A stretch of 64,000 nt of DNA from Bacillus sp. AFS041924 (GTDB lineage: Bacteria; Bacillota; Bacilli; Bacillales; Bacillaceae_G): the NCBI RefSeq assembly GCF_002577195.1, contig NZ_NULG01000030.1:18050-82049 (forward strand), read 5' to 3'. A program made the translations under genes and the position numbers. Numbering within the stretch: position 1 is the first letter of the stretch; each line of letters opens with the position of its first letter. The notes beneath the pieces are model-generated. The model saw only the letters and a list, made by a program, of their open reading frames with translations. It made no database searches and was not told the DNA's origin. This document shows, piece by piece, positions 25,881 through 34,249 of this stretch.

Positions 25881-28061
25881 TTAAGCTTCGATTTCACTTA
25901 ATTGTTTTTTCTTTGCTAATTTAACTCTAACTGCAAATGTTACATTCGTTAGAATAATAAATAACGCTGCAAATCCAAATAAATAGTAGACTTGATCCCA
26001 TACAAATCCTTTGCTAACAGAACTAGAAATCAGTTCTCTAAATCCTTTTATAGCATACGTCATTGGTAAATAAGGATGAATATGTTGGAAAAATGATGGT
26101 GTTAATGAAATTGGGAAAGTACCTGAAGTTCCTCCAATTTGTAATAACATTATAATGAACACTATATATTGACCAATATTTCCTAATGTAACAGTTAAGA
26201 ATTGAATTAACGAGTAGAAGGTCAAACTAGTGATGATTGTAAACAGAACGAATAATCCTACGTTTTTAACATCAAGACCCATACCGTAAATTAAAACGAT
26301 GTCTGCTACGATCGATTGCATGATCCCAACAAAGATTAGAACACTATATTTACTAAAGAACCAAGCTAAACCAGTAGTAGGAGCAATAGAGTTCTTTCTC
26401 ATAGGATAAACTGAAGTGAACATTAATCCACCAGCAAATAACCCAATTGATAAAATATATGGAGTTAATCCTACGCCATATTCTTTTACATTATTGATTT
26501 TATGTTCGACTAACTCTGTCGGTTCTGCAAAGAATTTATCCGTTTCATCACTTGTTTTAACTTTATTTACTTCATCTCCACCATCCTTCAAGGATTTATG
26601 AAGTTCAGTTGTTCCTTTTGTTAAATCAGCAGTTCCCTTTAATAAGTCAGAAGACCCACTATATAACTTATTTGTTCCATCAGTTAGTTGTTTCGAACCA
26701 TCATTTAATTGGTCAATTCCTTGAACTAACTGATCTCCACCTGTATTTAGTTTTCCTAAACCAGCTGAAAGTAATGAACTTCCTTCATTTAATTGCTTTG
26801 TACCGTTGTATAAATCAGTACTTCCTTGGGCTAATTGATTCGCTCCATTAGAAGCTTGTTGTAATTTACTATTAAATAAACTTAAATTTGAATTTAATTC
26901 TTTTTGTCCTTCAAGTAAATTACTTGAACCTGTATATAGTTGACCTTGCGCTGCAGCAATTTGATCAACACCAGCTTTAATTTGGTTACTTCCTTGTGAT
27001 AGTTGATTTAAGCTGTTTGAGATTGCTTGTAATTTCTGCAAATCTTCTTTACTTAATGAACCATCTTGCAGACCATTAACAACAGATTTTAATGCATTAT
27101 TTGTAGCACCAAGATTCTCATTAAATCCTGCTTCATTTTTTTGCAGTTCGATTGAACCTTCATATGATTGTTTTAAGCCAGCATTTAATTGGCTACTTCC
27201 AGTTTCTAGTTTTGAAGAGCCGGCTTCGATTTTGTTGCCACCATCAACTAGTTGTGATAATCCACTATTTAAATCACTAGATCCAGCCTTTAATCTACCA
27301 GAACCTTCTAGAAGAGAGTTTAAGCCAGTATTTAATTTATTTGCTCCATCATTTGATTGTTTAATACCATCTGTTAATTGAATAGCTCCATTTTTCAGTT
27401 TTGTACTGCCATTTTCGAAAGTTATCATGCTGTCATTTAATTTTTTTAAATTTTTATTTAAAACGTCTGTTCCATCCGAAATTTTTGAAGCACCGTCTTG
27501 AATTTTACCGGCACCATCAGATGCTTTTGTCATGCCATCTCCAATATCCTTGAAATTATCAAACACTGTTTTAGCATATTGTTCTGTAATTTCTTTTGAG
27601 ATATTAGCATTTACTTCCTTCATGGCACTTGAGCCAATTTGTGCGCCTACATAGTTTTTACCTGCATTTGTATAATAATTTAATTTCATTTTTTGAGGTT
27701 TTTCATCTAATAACGTAGATGCATTTTTAGAAAAGTTAGAAGGTATTTCAATCACTAAATAATATTTTTCGTCATCTAACCCTTCCAGTGCCTGCTTTTT
27801 GTTTGTAACTTTCCATTTAAACGATTTATTATCTTTCAAACCATCTACAAAATCTTTACCTACGTAAAGCTTTTTACCATTAAACTCAGTTCCTCGATCA
27901 TTATTAACGACCGCTACAGAAAGTTTTTCTGTTTTGTTGTATGGATTCCAATAAGCTGAAAGAAATATGAATGAATAAAGCATTGGTACAAGACCGATTG
28001 CAATGATCGTAGCAATTGTCATTGGCTTTTTTAATATATTTTTCCATTCCTGTTTAATCAC
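25881..28061 (-). CDS. yhgE: YhgE/Pip family membrane protein
   Basis: 726-aa protein with one N-terminal helix (TIATIIAIGLVPMLYSFIF), an extracellular portion of about 520 residues, and five C-terminal helices (about 530-715) of the ABC-2-like type. Residues about 160-500 are repeats of an 11-residue-like pattern (DG..KL..G...L..G) forming a long coiled-coil stalk, typical of Pip/YhgE proteins. Gram-positive relatives include a phage-infection protein and EsaA-like secretion components. Role here unknown. An inverted repeat just upstream and the neighbouring TetR gene suggest repressor control. Confidence 0.85.
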   Translation of the reverse strand: MIKQEWKNILKKPMTIATIIAIGLVPMLYSFIFLSAYWNPYNKTEKLSVAVVNNDRGTEFNGKKLYVGKDFVDGLKDNKSFKWKVTNKKQALEGLDDEKYYLVIEIPSNFSKNASTLLDEKPQKMKLNYYTNAGKNYVGAQIGSSAMKEVNANISKEITEQYAKTVFDNFKDIGDGMTKASDGAGKIQDGASKISDGTDVLNKNLKKLNDSMITFENGSTKLKNGAIQLTDGIKQSNDGANKLNTGLNSLLEGSGRLKAGSSDLNSGLSQLVDGGNKIEAGSSKLETGSSQLNAGLKQSYEGSIELQKNEAGFNENLGATNNALKSVVNGLQDGSLSKEDLQKLQAISNSLNQLSQGSNQIKAGVDQIAAAQGQLYTGSSNLLEGQKELNSNLSLFNSKLQQASNGANQLAQGSTDLYNGTKQLNEGSSLLSAGLGKLNTGGDQLVQGIDQLNDGSKQLTDGTNKLYSGSSDLLKGTADLTKGTTELHKSLKDGGDEVNKVKTSDETDKFFAEPTELVEHKINNVKEYGVGLTPYILSIGLFAGGLMFTSVYPMRKNSIAPTTGLAWFFSKYSVLIFVGIMQSIVADIVLIYGMGLDVKNVGLFVLFTIITSLTFYSLIQFLTVTLGNIGQYIVFIIMLLQIGGTSGTFPISLTPSFFQHIHPYLPMTYAIKGFRELISSSVSKGFVWDQVYYLFGFAALFIILTNVTFAVRVKLAKKKQLSEIEA

Positions 28062-28086
28062 ATGACCACTCCCTTTTCAGACCAAC

Positions 28087-28109
28087 TGACCATTTTTGCA
28101 TTTTGGTCA
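28087..28109. promoter_or_regulatory. Inverted repeat at the yhgE promoter
   Basis: TGACCA and TGGTCA separated by 11 nt, ending 26 nt before the yhgE-like start codon. It looks like a TetR-family operator, but it differs from the palindromes upstream of the adjacent tetR gene. Confidence 0.45.
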
Positions 28110-28128
28110 ATTTTTAACATTTAAAAAG

Positions 28129-28163
28129 TTTAATACTCCCTTTCAAAAAAGGGAAATACTAAA
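28129..28163 (-). terminator. Terminator of the tetR gene
   Basis: Stem pairing TTTAATACTCCCTTT with GGGAAATACTAAA, followed on the minus strand by CTTTTTAAA. Confidence 0.7.
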
Positions 28164-28218
28164 CCGTTAAATAAATTTATTTTGAAAATACACACTAACA
28201 TTCACACTTACTTCATGT

Positions 28219-28809
28219 TTATTCAGGACTTTTATTTCCTATTAATCCAAATAAGATTAATTGCACCATTTTATTAGATGCATCTTCTGTAATATACATC
28301 GGATCTTTATCTAGAACATTTTTTTGTAAATTAAGAATCGAGATAATTGTTGTAATCATACTTAAACTTAAAATAGGTATTTCTAAGTGAAAGTTTGTTT
28401 CATTCGCATTCATTCTAGCTTCTATTTCTTCTTCAATTGGAGTTTTACAATAAATCTGTTGAAAGAATATCTCTGATAACTCTGGGTGACGTAAAGTCTC
28501 ACTGATTAAGATTTCAATTTGATTTCGATTCTTTTCTACCCATTTAATTCTTTTCTTTACATATAACCTAAGTAATTCTTCAATTGAAAAATTACTAAAA
28601 TCCTCTTTCATCCAAACTTCTTGAATGTCAGGTTTTACACAATTTATTAATACATCCAGCTTACTTTTAAAATACTTATAAATAGTCGCTTCAGAAATCT
28701 TACTTTCTTTTGCAATTTGATTGATTGTTGTACCGTCATAACCGTTTTTTGCAAAAAGCTGTTTAGACTTTTCAAGTATGAGTTGTTTTGTTCTTTCTCC
28801 CTTGTTCAC
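28219..28809 (-). CDS. TetR/AcrR family transcriptional regulator
   Basis: 196-aa repressor: helix-turn-helix at about 8-52 (LFAKNGYDGTTINQIAKESKISEATIYKYFKSK in pieces) and a C-terminal ligand domain without recognisable family. The upstream region holds two palindromic AAGTAAGTG-type sites, so it is probably autoregulated, and it precedes the yhgE-like gene on the same strand. Arrangement of tetR with yhgE is common in Bacillaceae. Inducer unknown. Confidence 0.88.
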   Translation of the reverse strand: MNKGERTKQLILEKSKQLFAKNGYDGTTINQIAKESKISEATIYKYFKSKLDVLINCVKPDIQEVWMKEDFSNFSIEELLRLYVKKRIKWVEKNRNQIEILISETLRHPELSEIFFQQIYCKTPIEEEIEARMNANETNFHLEIPILSLSMITTIISILNLQKNVLDKDPMYITEDASNKMVQLILFGLIGNKSPE

Positions 28810-28876
28810 TTTTTACCTCCTTAAAAACCGATGTTAAAAAGGAATTAAATCTTTGTTTTTAGCACACCCTAAAAAA

Positions 28877-28902
28877 AGTAAGTGTTTATTCACTTTTCTA
28901 GT
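28877..28902. promoter_or_regulatory. TetR operator candidate 1
   Basis: Imperfect palindrome AAGTAAGTGTTTATTCACTT upstream of the tetR start; it shares the AAAAGTAAGTG half with the perfect site 50 nt further on. Repetition of the half-site supports an operator. Confidence 0.6.
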
Positions 28903-28930
28903 ATATTAATCGTGATTAGATTCGTCAACA

Positions 28931-28954
28931 AAAAGTAAGTGATTACTTACTTTT
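28931..28954. promoter_or_regulatory. TetR operator candidate 2 (perfect palindrome)
   Basis: Perfect inverted repeat AAAAGTAAGT-GATT-ACTTACTTTT lying between the divergent tetR and symporter genes. It could regulate tetR alone or both. Confidence 0.65.
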
Positions 28955-29099
28955 TTAATCTTTTTCTAATCTTTTCTACTTTTTATTGGATATCAATTAA
29001 AAAACTATTGCCATAGTGAACTTATTATTTTATTATTACACTTTGTAGTCAAAATTATCGAATAATTTTGCGAATATTCTTAATAAAGGAGATGAATTT

Positions 29100-30527
29100 A
29101 TGACAGAATTAGTTACTTTACTCAACGACTTTTTATGGGCAAAATTAATTGTAATTTTATTAGTTGCAATTGGTCTATTTTTAACAGTGTATTTAGGATT
29201 TATACAATTTAAATTCTTCCCTGAAATGGTTCGATTATTAGGTGATGGTCGAAACAGAGACAAAGAAAAAAAATCGGTTTCTTCATTACAGGCTTTTATG
29301 ATCGGAATGGCTGCACGTATTGGTACAGGTAATATTGCCGGTGTTGCAACTGCAGTCGCATTAGGTGGACCAGGGGCAGTATTTTGGATGTGGTTAATCG
29401 CACTTATTGGTTCTGCTTCAGCTTTTGTTGAGAGTACGTTAGCTCAGTTATATAAAGTGAAAGACGGTTCCTCATGGCGTGGTGGACCTGCTTATTATAT
29501 GGAAAAAGCTTTAGGTAATAGAAAACTTGGTGTTCTCTTTAGTATTTTAATTACTTTATCTTTTGGTTTAATTTTTAATGCGGTACAAGCTAACACGATT
29601 GCTGCTTCGATCAATAATGAATTTGGAGTTAATACAAAAACAACTGCAATCGTTCTTGCGATTATTACAGCTTTAATTATCTTTGGTGGTGTACACTCAG
29701 TAGCAAAATTTTCTACTGTTTTAGTTCCAATTAAAGCCGGTGTATATATTATTTTAGCTTTATGGGTAATGATCGCAAACTTTGATATTTTACCTGATGT
29801 AATTGGAGCAATTTTTTCTGAAGGTATTTTTACATTTAAACAAATGTTTGGCGGGGTTATGGGTGCTGCAGTACTTCATGGTATTCGTCGTGGATTATTC
29901 TCAAATGAAGCTGGTATGGGTTCAGCTCCAAACGCAGCCGCAACAGCTGACGTAACTCACCCTGTAAAACAAGGTTTTATTCAAGCGCTAGGTGTAATTG
30001 TTGATACATTTATCATCTGTTCATCAACAGCTATGATTGTTTTAGTTTCAGGTGTTTATAAGACATCAGAACTAACAGGTATTCCTTTAACTCAGGAATC
30101 ATTACGTGTAAGTCTTGGTGACTTTGCAGCTACATTCGTTTCAATTTCAGTATTCTTATTTGCCTTAAGTACGATTATGGGTAACTACTACTACGGTGAA
30201 TCAAATATTAGTTTCATGAAGCATTCGAAAAAATCAATTTACTTATACCGTTTTGCTGTAATTGGTATGGTATTATTTGGGGCTCTATATAGTGCCGAAT
30301 TAATTTGGTCATTAGCAGATATCTTTATGGGATTAATGGTAATCGTTAATCTTTACGCGATTACACGATTATCAAAAGTAGCAAGAGCATTGTTAAAAGA
30401 TTACATTGCTCAAAAGAAACAAGGTTTAGATCCTGTTTTCTATGCTGATAATATCGAAAACATACCTGGCCGTGAACATTTAGAAGCTTGGAATGACAAA
30501 AAAGAAGTTAAGAAACAAATTGGATAA
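29100..30527 (+). CDS. Alanine/glycine:cation symporter (AGCS family, AlsT-like)
   Basis: 475-aa integral membrane protein with about 11 helices that imports alanine, glycine or glutamine with Na+ or H+. The family signature region ARIGTGNIAGVATAVALGGP (residues 72-91) is intact, as is the GVMGAAVLHGIRRGLFSNEAGMGSAPN block in pieces. A good AAAGGAGATG ribosome binding site precedes the ATG. It diverges from the tetR gene across shared operators and ends in its own terminator. Substrate among AGCS members cannot be read from sequence. Confidence 0.92.
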   Translation: MTELVTLLNDFLWAKLIVILLVAIGLFLTVYLGFIQFKFFPEMVRLLGDGRNRDKEKKSVSSLQAFMIGMAARIGTGNIAGVATAVALGGPGAVFWMWLIALIGSASAFVESTLAQLYKVKDGSSWRGGPAYYMEKALGNRKLGVLFSILITLSFGLIFNAVQANTIAASINNEFGVNTKTTAIVLAIITALIIFGGVHSVAKFSTVLVPIKAGVYIILALWVMIANFDILPDVIGAIFSEGIFTFKQMFGGVMGAAVLHGIRRGLFSNEAGMGSAPNAAATADVTHPVKQGFIQALGVIVDTFIICSSTAMIVLVSGVYKTSELTGIPLTQESLRVSLGDFAATFVSISVFLFALSTIMGNYYYGESNISFMKHSKKSIYLYRFAVIGMVLFGALYSAELIWSLADIFMGLMVIVNLYAITRLSKVARALLKDYIAQKKQGLDPVFYADNIENIPGREHLEAWNDKKEVKKQIG

Positions 30528-30539
30528 TAAATAAAGAAG

Positions 30540-30570
30540 ACCATCATTCGAGGAATGATGGTTCTTTTTT
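30540..30570 (+). terminator. Terminator of the symporter gene
   Basis: Stem ACCATCATTC / GAATGATGGT with loop GAG, followed by TCTTTTTT, 12 nt after the stop codon. Confidence 0.9.
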
Positions 30571-30579
30571 ATACACTAT

Positions 30580-30696
30580 TTTCTCTATTTACCCGGTAAT
30601 TAACCTGTCCAACCTGCATCCCCGGTGATAAAGTTCCATTAACAAAGCTATCTTGGATTAGTTTAATCAAATTAACAGTACTTTATCTACAAGCTA
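30580..30696 (-). pseudogene. Possible decayed ORF between two near-identical terminators
   Basis: Minus-strand reading between stops gives about 37 codons with a protein-like sequence (DSFVNGTLSPGMQVGQVNYR then VNRENSV) but no ATG, GTG or ribosome binding site in a useful position. I do not recognise it. It may be the end of a lost small gene whose terminator resembles the symporter's, or chance. Confidence 0.3.
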
Positions 30697-30730
30697 AAAA
30701 CCATCATTCCCATGTGAATGATGGTTTTTT
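30697..30730. terminator. Bidirectional terminator
   Basis: AAAACCATCATTC / GAATGATGGTTTTTT, loop CCATGT, with U-tracts on both strands. It ends the minus-strand lipoprotein gene. The same 10-bp stem occurs at the symporter terminator. Confidence 0.85.
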
Positions 30731-30747
30731 CATTTTTAGCTAACGAA

Positions 30748-31119
30748 TTACTCGTCCCTTCTATCTCTATCGATCATATCCTTTGGATCTTCCACAATAT
30801 CTTCAGGATCTGGATCGGCATCATTTTCGTCATCTCTTAACAGATTGTCATTTTGGTCGACACCTGGTGCATTTATGTTATTAACATTTCTCTTATAAAT
30901 CTTAGTATTATCAAGGTCGTCGTTTATGTCATCATTATCATAATGATAATTATTTCTATTCATTTGATAATTATCATCGTAATTTACATTTTCCCTGTCA
31001 TAACGCATTTGTTTTTGTAATTGACTACGGTCATTTTCCGGTTCATTTACATTACAACCAACTAAGATTGATGATGCCAAAAGAATATTTGTAAAAATAA
31101 CAGCCGATTTTTTCATCAT
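30748..31119 (-). CDS. Small acidic lipoprotein, unknown function
   Basis: 123 aa. The signal peptide ends in the lipobox SILVGC, so the mature protein should be membrane-anchored outside the cell. The rest is low complexity, rich in Asn, Asp, Tyr and Arg (DRENVNYDDNYQMNRNNYHY, later DDENDADPDPEDIVEDPKDM), and predicted disordered. GGAAGG stands 9 nt before the first of two ATGs. It resembles the small Asp/Asn-rich lipoproteins of spore-formers only in composition; no family is recognised. Confidence 0.7.
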   Translation of the reverse strand: MMKKSAVIFTNILLASSILVGCNVNEPENDRSQLQKQMRYDRENVNYDDNYQMNRNNYHYDNDDINDDLDNTKIYKRNVNNINAPGVDQNDNLLRDDENDADPDPEDIVEDPKDMIDRDRRDE

Positions 31120-31581
31120 ATTCAGTATCCTTCCTCACAAATTTAAATTAAATAATTATATTTAATTCATTATTAGTGTTGCTAAATGGAAGGGTTATAT
31201 GTGTAATTTGAATGAATACCATACTTTTACAATATTCTTAAGAACTACCTCTATTTTGTAGTAATCAATACCATAAATTATGTTAATAATCGTATTTTTG
31301 AATAATATTATCATCATAAAATGAAAAATGCTGAACCATAATAAAGGCTTTAATAACGATATAAATGGATACTAATTACAAAGAGATGTTTATTATAGAA
31401 GTGAATTACATAGCCTTCCATTTTTTCCTGATTTTCCTAATTTCACTTACCCTTAACATATCTTTAAGTATTACTTCACATACTACACGGGTTTTCTAAA
31501 TATACTATTTTTGTTGTTAACTGTAGAATTTTAGTATTAGGTACTATTTTTAACATCCTGGGATGGGAGGAGGACTTAGTT
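31120..31581. other. Intergenic region upstream of the first RRNPP regulator
   Basis: 460 nt, very AT-rich, between two divergent genes. It should hold both promoters. I see no ORF with a ribosome binding site and no structured RNA. GGGAGGAGGA precedes the regulator start. Confidence 0.4.
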
Positions 31582-32802
31582 ATGTATGAAGGAAAAATTA
31601 TTAAATTTTATCGAGAAAAATACAAACTAACACAAGAACAATTAGGAAAAAATATTTGCTCCGTTACCCATATAAGTAAAATAGAATGTGGACAAACAAA
31701 GTACGCACCAGAAATTATCAATTTATTATCCAAAAGACTTGGAATTGATATGGAATTAGAAGTAGCTAATTTCATGAATATCAAACAGCGCCTACTTCAC
31801 TGGCACGATGTAATCATCATGCAGTTATTTGAAGAGATGAACCAAATAAACTATGAGTTTGAAATGGAAGAATTAATTCAAATATCAGAATACCATGACA
31901 TGTATCAGTTACTAAGAGCTAAGTATTTTCTTACGTATAATAAATGTACCGAGGCTTTTAAAATCATCAAAAAAATTCAAAAAAAAGAAGATAAATTAGC
32001 TCCATACGAACAAAATTTATTAAAGCATATTTTAGGAATATATTATTTAGCAAAACAAGAATATGGTAAAGTAATCCAAACTCTTAAGTCGATCGACCAC
32101 AAAGTTTACAAAAACCCTGAATTTTATTACCATTTAGCAGTTGCTTATCATACGATAAAGGCACCTGTTTTAGCTTATTATTATGCAGAAAAATCTCATC
32201 TATTTTTTAAACAAATCAATAATTATCTGCGAGTAATTGACGCTGAAATGTTAATGATTATTCAAGTCCAAGGTGACACTTTAGATGAAGAAATAATCAA
32301 TCGATTTAAGAATTTGATTAGAAGCTGTGAACTATGTAATGCCCCTGATCGAAAGGCTAAAGTACTGCATAATTTAGCATATGAATATTACAGAGGTAAA
32401 AACTTTAAGGAAGCAAGTAAATATTATAAAGAATCTATGCTACTAAAAGATCCCGAATGTTCATCCTACTTACTTTCTTTAGAAGGTTATATCCGAAGTT
32501 CTTTTGAAGGTAATTCCTCTAACTTGGAAGAGCTAATACACGATGCAGAAGTCGGCCTTTTCACCGCAAAAAAGAATAATTACACATTATATGTTCATTT
32601 ATTTAAGCTTTTACTTTATTTATTAAAGTCTAAAGAAAAAGAATACTATCATTATCTAAATAATCGTGCATTACCTATGTTTATAAAAAGTGGTTTTACA
32701 TTCTTAACGGAACGTTCTAAGAAGGAATTATTTAATTATTATTCAAAGATGAATTTAAATGAACAAGCAATGGAGATAGCGCAATTAATCGTAAATACTT
32801 AA
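31582..32802 (+). CDS. NprR/PlcR-like (RRNPP) transcriptional regulator 1
   Basis: 406-aa cytoplasmic regulator: N-terminal XRE helix-turn-helix (KIIKFYREKYKLTQEQLGKN, about 4-60) followed by TPR-like repeats to the end (e.g. ALAYYYAEKSHLFF, NLAYEYYRGKNFKEASKYYK). This is the architecture of NprR, PlcR and Rap-type peptide receptors. Family members are normally followed by a short gene for a secreted peptide; here the next ORF is only 11 codons (MKKVKFALIIF). A second, related regulator lies 14 kb away next to a protease gene. Target genes unknown. Confidence 0.85.
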   Translation: MYEGKIIKFYREKYKLTQEQLGKNICSVTHISKIECGQTKYAPEIINLLSKRLGIDMELEVANFMNIKQRLLHWHDVIIMQLFEEMNQINYEFEMEELIQISEYHDMYQLLRAKYFLTYNKCTEAFKIIKKIQKKEDKLAPYEQNLLKHILGIYYLAKQEYGKVIQTLKSIDHKVYKNPEFYYHLAVAYHTIKAPVLAYYYAEKSHLFFKQINNYLRVIDAEMLMIIQVQGDTLDEEIINRFKNLIRSCELCNAPDRKAKVLHNLAYEYYRGKNFKEASKYYKESMLLKDPECSSYLLSLEGYIRSSFEGNSSNLEELIHDAEVGLFTAKKNNYTLYVHLFKLLLYLLKSKEKEYYHYLNNRALPMFIKSGFTFLTERSKKELFNYYSKMNLNEQAMEIAQLIVNT

Positions 32803-32807
32803 AATAA

Positions 32808-32843
32808 ATGAAAAAAGTTAAATTTGCACTTATTATCTTTTAA
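32808..32843 (+). CDS. 11-codon ORF, possible pheromone-gene remnant
   Basis: ATG 6 nt after the regulator stop encodes MKKVKFALIIF and then TAA, immediately before a strong terminator. Two lysines followed by hydrophobic residues resemble the start of an NprX/PapR-type signal peptide, but there is no mature peptide part and no ribosome binding site. It may be a remnant or coincidence. Confidence 0.3.
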   Translation: MKKVKFALIIF

Positions 32844-32851
32844 CATAAATA

Positions 32852-32895
32852 AAAAATAAGACAAGAATACTAAACTGTATTCTTGTCTTATTTTT
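32852..32895. terminator. Strong terminator after RRNPP regulator 1
   Basis: Perfect 19-bp stem with a 6-nt loop (TAAACT), ending in TTTTT on the plus strand and flanked by As, so it may act on both strands. Confidence 0.92.
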
Positions 32896-33091
32896 AAGGG
32901 GAAATTTGTATTTGAAAAAAGATGATCTAATTGTTTATTTACAAAAAAGGTGTTTAACCAAGTTATTCAATATGATTACACCCTTTTTGCTAAAAGAGTA
33001 ACTTATACTGCTTGTTAGTTCATTTTTATCGTTTGATCGCTCTACCATAGATTTTCTTCGATCCAATTAAAACTGGATATTGTGGAGACAT
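32896..33091. other. Intergenic region with a second hairpin
   Basis: Contains the inverted repeat AAAAAAGGTGT / ACACCCTTTTT (32944-32991, long loop). A 31-codon TTG-initiated frame (32906-33001) with AAGGGG upstream overlaps it; I do not count it as a gene. Nothing else seen. Confidence 0.35.
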
Positions 33092-33122
33092 AAAAAAACC
33101 ACCAACAATTATGTATTGGTGG
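33092..33122 (-). terminator. tmRNA terminator
   Basis: CCACCAA / TTGGTGG stem using the 3' end of ssrA (its CCA included), followed on the minus strand by seven U. Confidence 0.88.
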
Positions 33123-33474
33123 AGACGGTGGGAGTCGAACCCACGTCCAAGAATATCGGCACTTAAGCTTCTACGAGCGTAGTCACTGTATTAGAATTTC
33201 GCATACCATTCGGCCCAATGACAGGCTTCCTGATAGCTAGTCTGGTTAATCTCTTCCTTTCCCCTCAGACGGCGAGGTCCGGCGTAGCCCACTAATGAGT
33301 GAACCCCTCTAAGCTATGCACATGGGCGATACATAGGAGGAGCCTTTAGTGCAATTAAGCAGCTAAAGAGAAATTGTTGTTTTTGCCAGTTATTGGCTTT
33401 TGCGTTTTAACGAGGCCGACCCCTCGACTCGCGACTTAAGCTCGAACTACCCCTGTCGAATCCGTAACGTCCCC
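33117..33474 (-). ncRNA. ssrA: Transfer-messenger RNA
   Basis: About 358 nt. The mature 5' end GGGGACGTTACGGATTCGAC and the tRNA-like 3' end with GGTTCGACTCCCACC and encoded CCA are clear on the minus strand. The tag reading frame (33355-33387) starts at GGC and encodes GKNNNFSLAA then TAA, ending in the LAA degradation signal. It rescues stalled ribosomes with SmpB, whose gene is just upstream on the same strand. Confidence 0.97.
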
Positions 33475-33606
33475 ATATAAAATGCTCACATAACTTATTT
33501 CAGTTCTGCTCGCTATGAGTGACTTACGAAGCATAAAGCAAAGGCTTCATAATCTATAAAATCTGCACATCGTGCTCATTTATGTTGCTGATTAACTTAC
33601 AAACTT

Positions 33607-33634
33607 ATTATAGCATATTGGTCGTAAGTTGCAA
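33607..33634 (-). promoter_or_regulatory. ssrA promoter
   Basis: Minus-strand TTGCAA (-35) and TATAAT (-10) with a 16-nt spacer, about 130 nt upstream of the mature tmRNA 5' end, fitting a precursor trimmed by RNase P. Confidence 0.7.
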
Positions 33635-33689
33635 TTAACAATTGTTTCTAAAAGAATAACAGAATTCCAATCCTTCAACATTTATCCAA

Positions 33690-34157
33690 TTAGATTCTTT
33701 GACGATCTCGGAATGCACGCTCTACTTCACGTTTTGCTTCTTTTTTCTTTAAATCATCACGTTTATCATATTGTTTCTTTCCTTTACCTAATCCAAGTAA
33801 TAGCTTAGCATAGCCATTTTTCAAATAGATTTTTAAAGGAACTAAAGTATAACCTGTTTCCTTTGTATAACCGATTAATTTCACGATTTCTCTATTATGT
33901 AGTAGTAACTTTCTTGTACGTAATGGTTCGTGATTATAGCGATTACCTTGTTCATATGGACTAATATGCATATTATGAAGCCATACTTCTCCACCTTGAA
34001 CACGTGCAAAGGAATCCTTTAAATTCGCTTTTCCAGCACGTAATGATTTAATTTCGGTACCTTGTAATACGATACCTGTTTCATATGTTTCTTCAATAAA
34101 GTAATCATGATACGCTTTTTTATTTTGAGCAATTACTTTCCCTTCACCTTTTGGCAT
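33690..34157 (-). CDS. smpB: SsrA-binding protein
   Basis: 155-aa OB-fold protein that binds tmRNA and brings it to stalled ribosomes. Conserved [20 protein letters not shown] region, [18 protein letters not shown] and the basic C-terminal tail ([14 protein letters not shown]) that occupies the mRNA channel are present. I start at [17 protein letters not shown] lies 6 nt upstream, whereas the GTG three codons earlier is part of that box. It sits between rnr and ssrA, the usual Bacillus order. Confidence 0.96.
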   Translation of the reverse strand: MPKGEGKVIAQNKKAYHDYFIEETYETGIVLQGTEIKSLRAGKANLKDSFARVQGGEVWLHNMHISPYEQGNRYNHEPLRTRKLLLHNREIVKLIGYTKETGYTLVPLKIYLKNGYAKLLLGLGKGKKQYDKRDDLKKKEAKREVERAFRDRQRI

Positions 34158-34216
34158 AAATAACACCTCTCTATCTTTACTTATTTTACCATAATTTTAC
34201 CTAAAATAGTCAATAA

Positions 34217-34239
34217 GCAGTGGACTAGATGTCCACTGC
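34217..34239 (-). terminator. Hairpin after rnr
   Basis: Perfect 9-bp stem GCAGTGGAC / GTCCACTGC, loop TAGAT, in the rnr-smpB gap. The following minus-strand sequence TTATTGAC is a poor U-tract, so termination may be partial and smpB may be read through. Confidence 0.55.
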
Positions 34240-34249
34240 CTTATCGTTT

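Noticed and set aside
26500..27580. Repetitive DNA that could suggest a repeat array or CRISPR
   Set aside because: The repetition is at protein level (11-residue coiled-coil repeats of the YhgE-like protein) with diverged DNA and no spacers.
32906..33001. 31-codon TTG-started ORF after the first RRNPP regulator, with AAGGGG upstream
   Set aside because: It follows a strong terminator, has no secretion signal or hydrophobic core expected of a pheromone precursor, and overlaps another hairpin.
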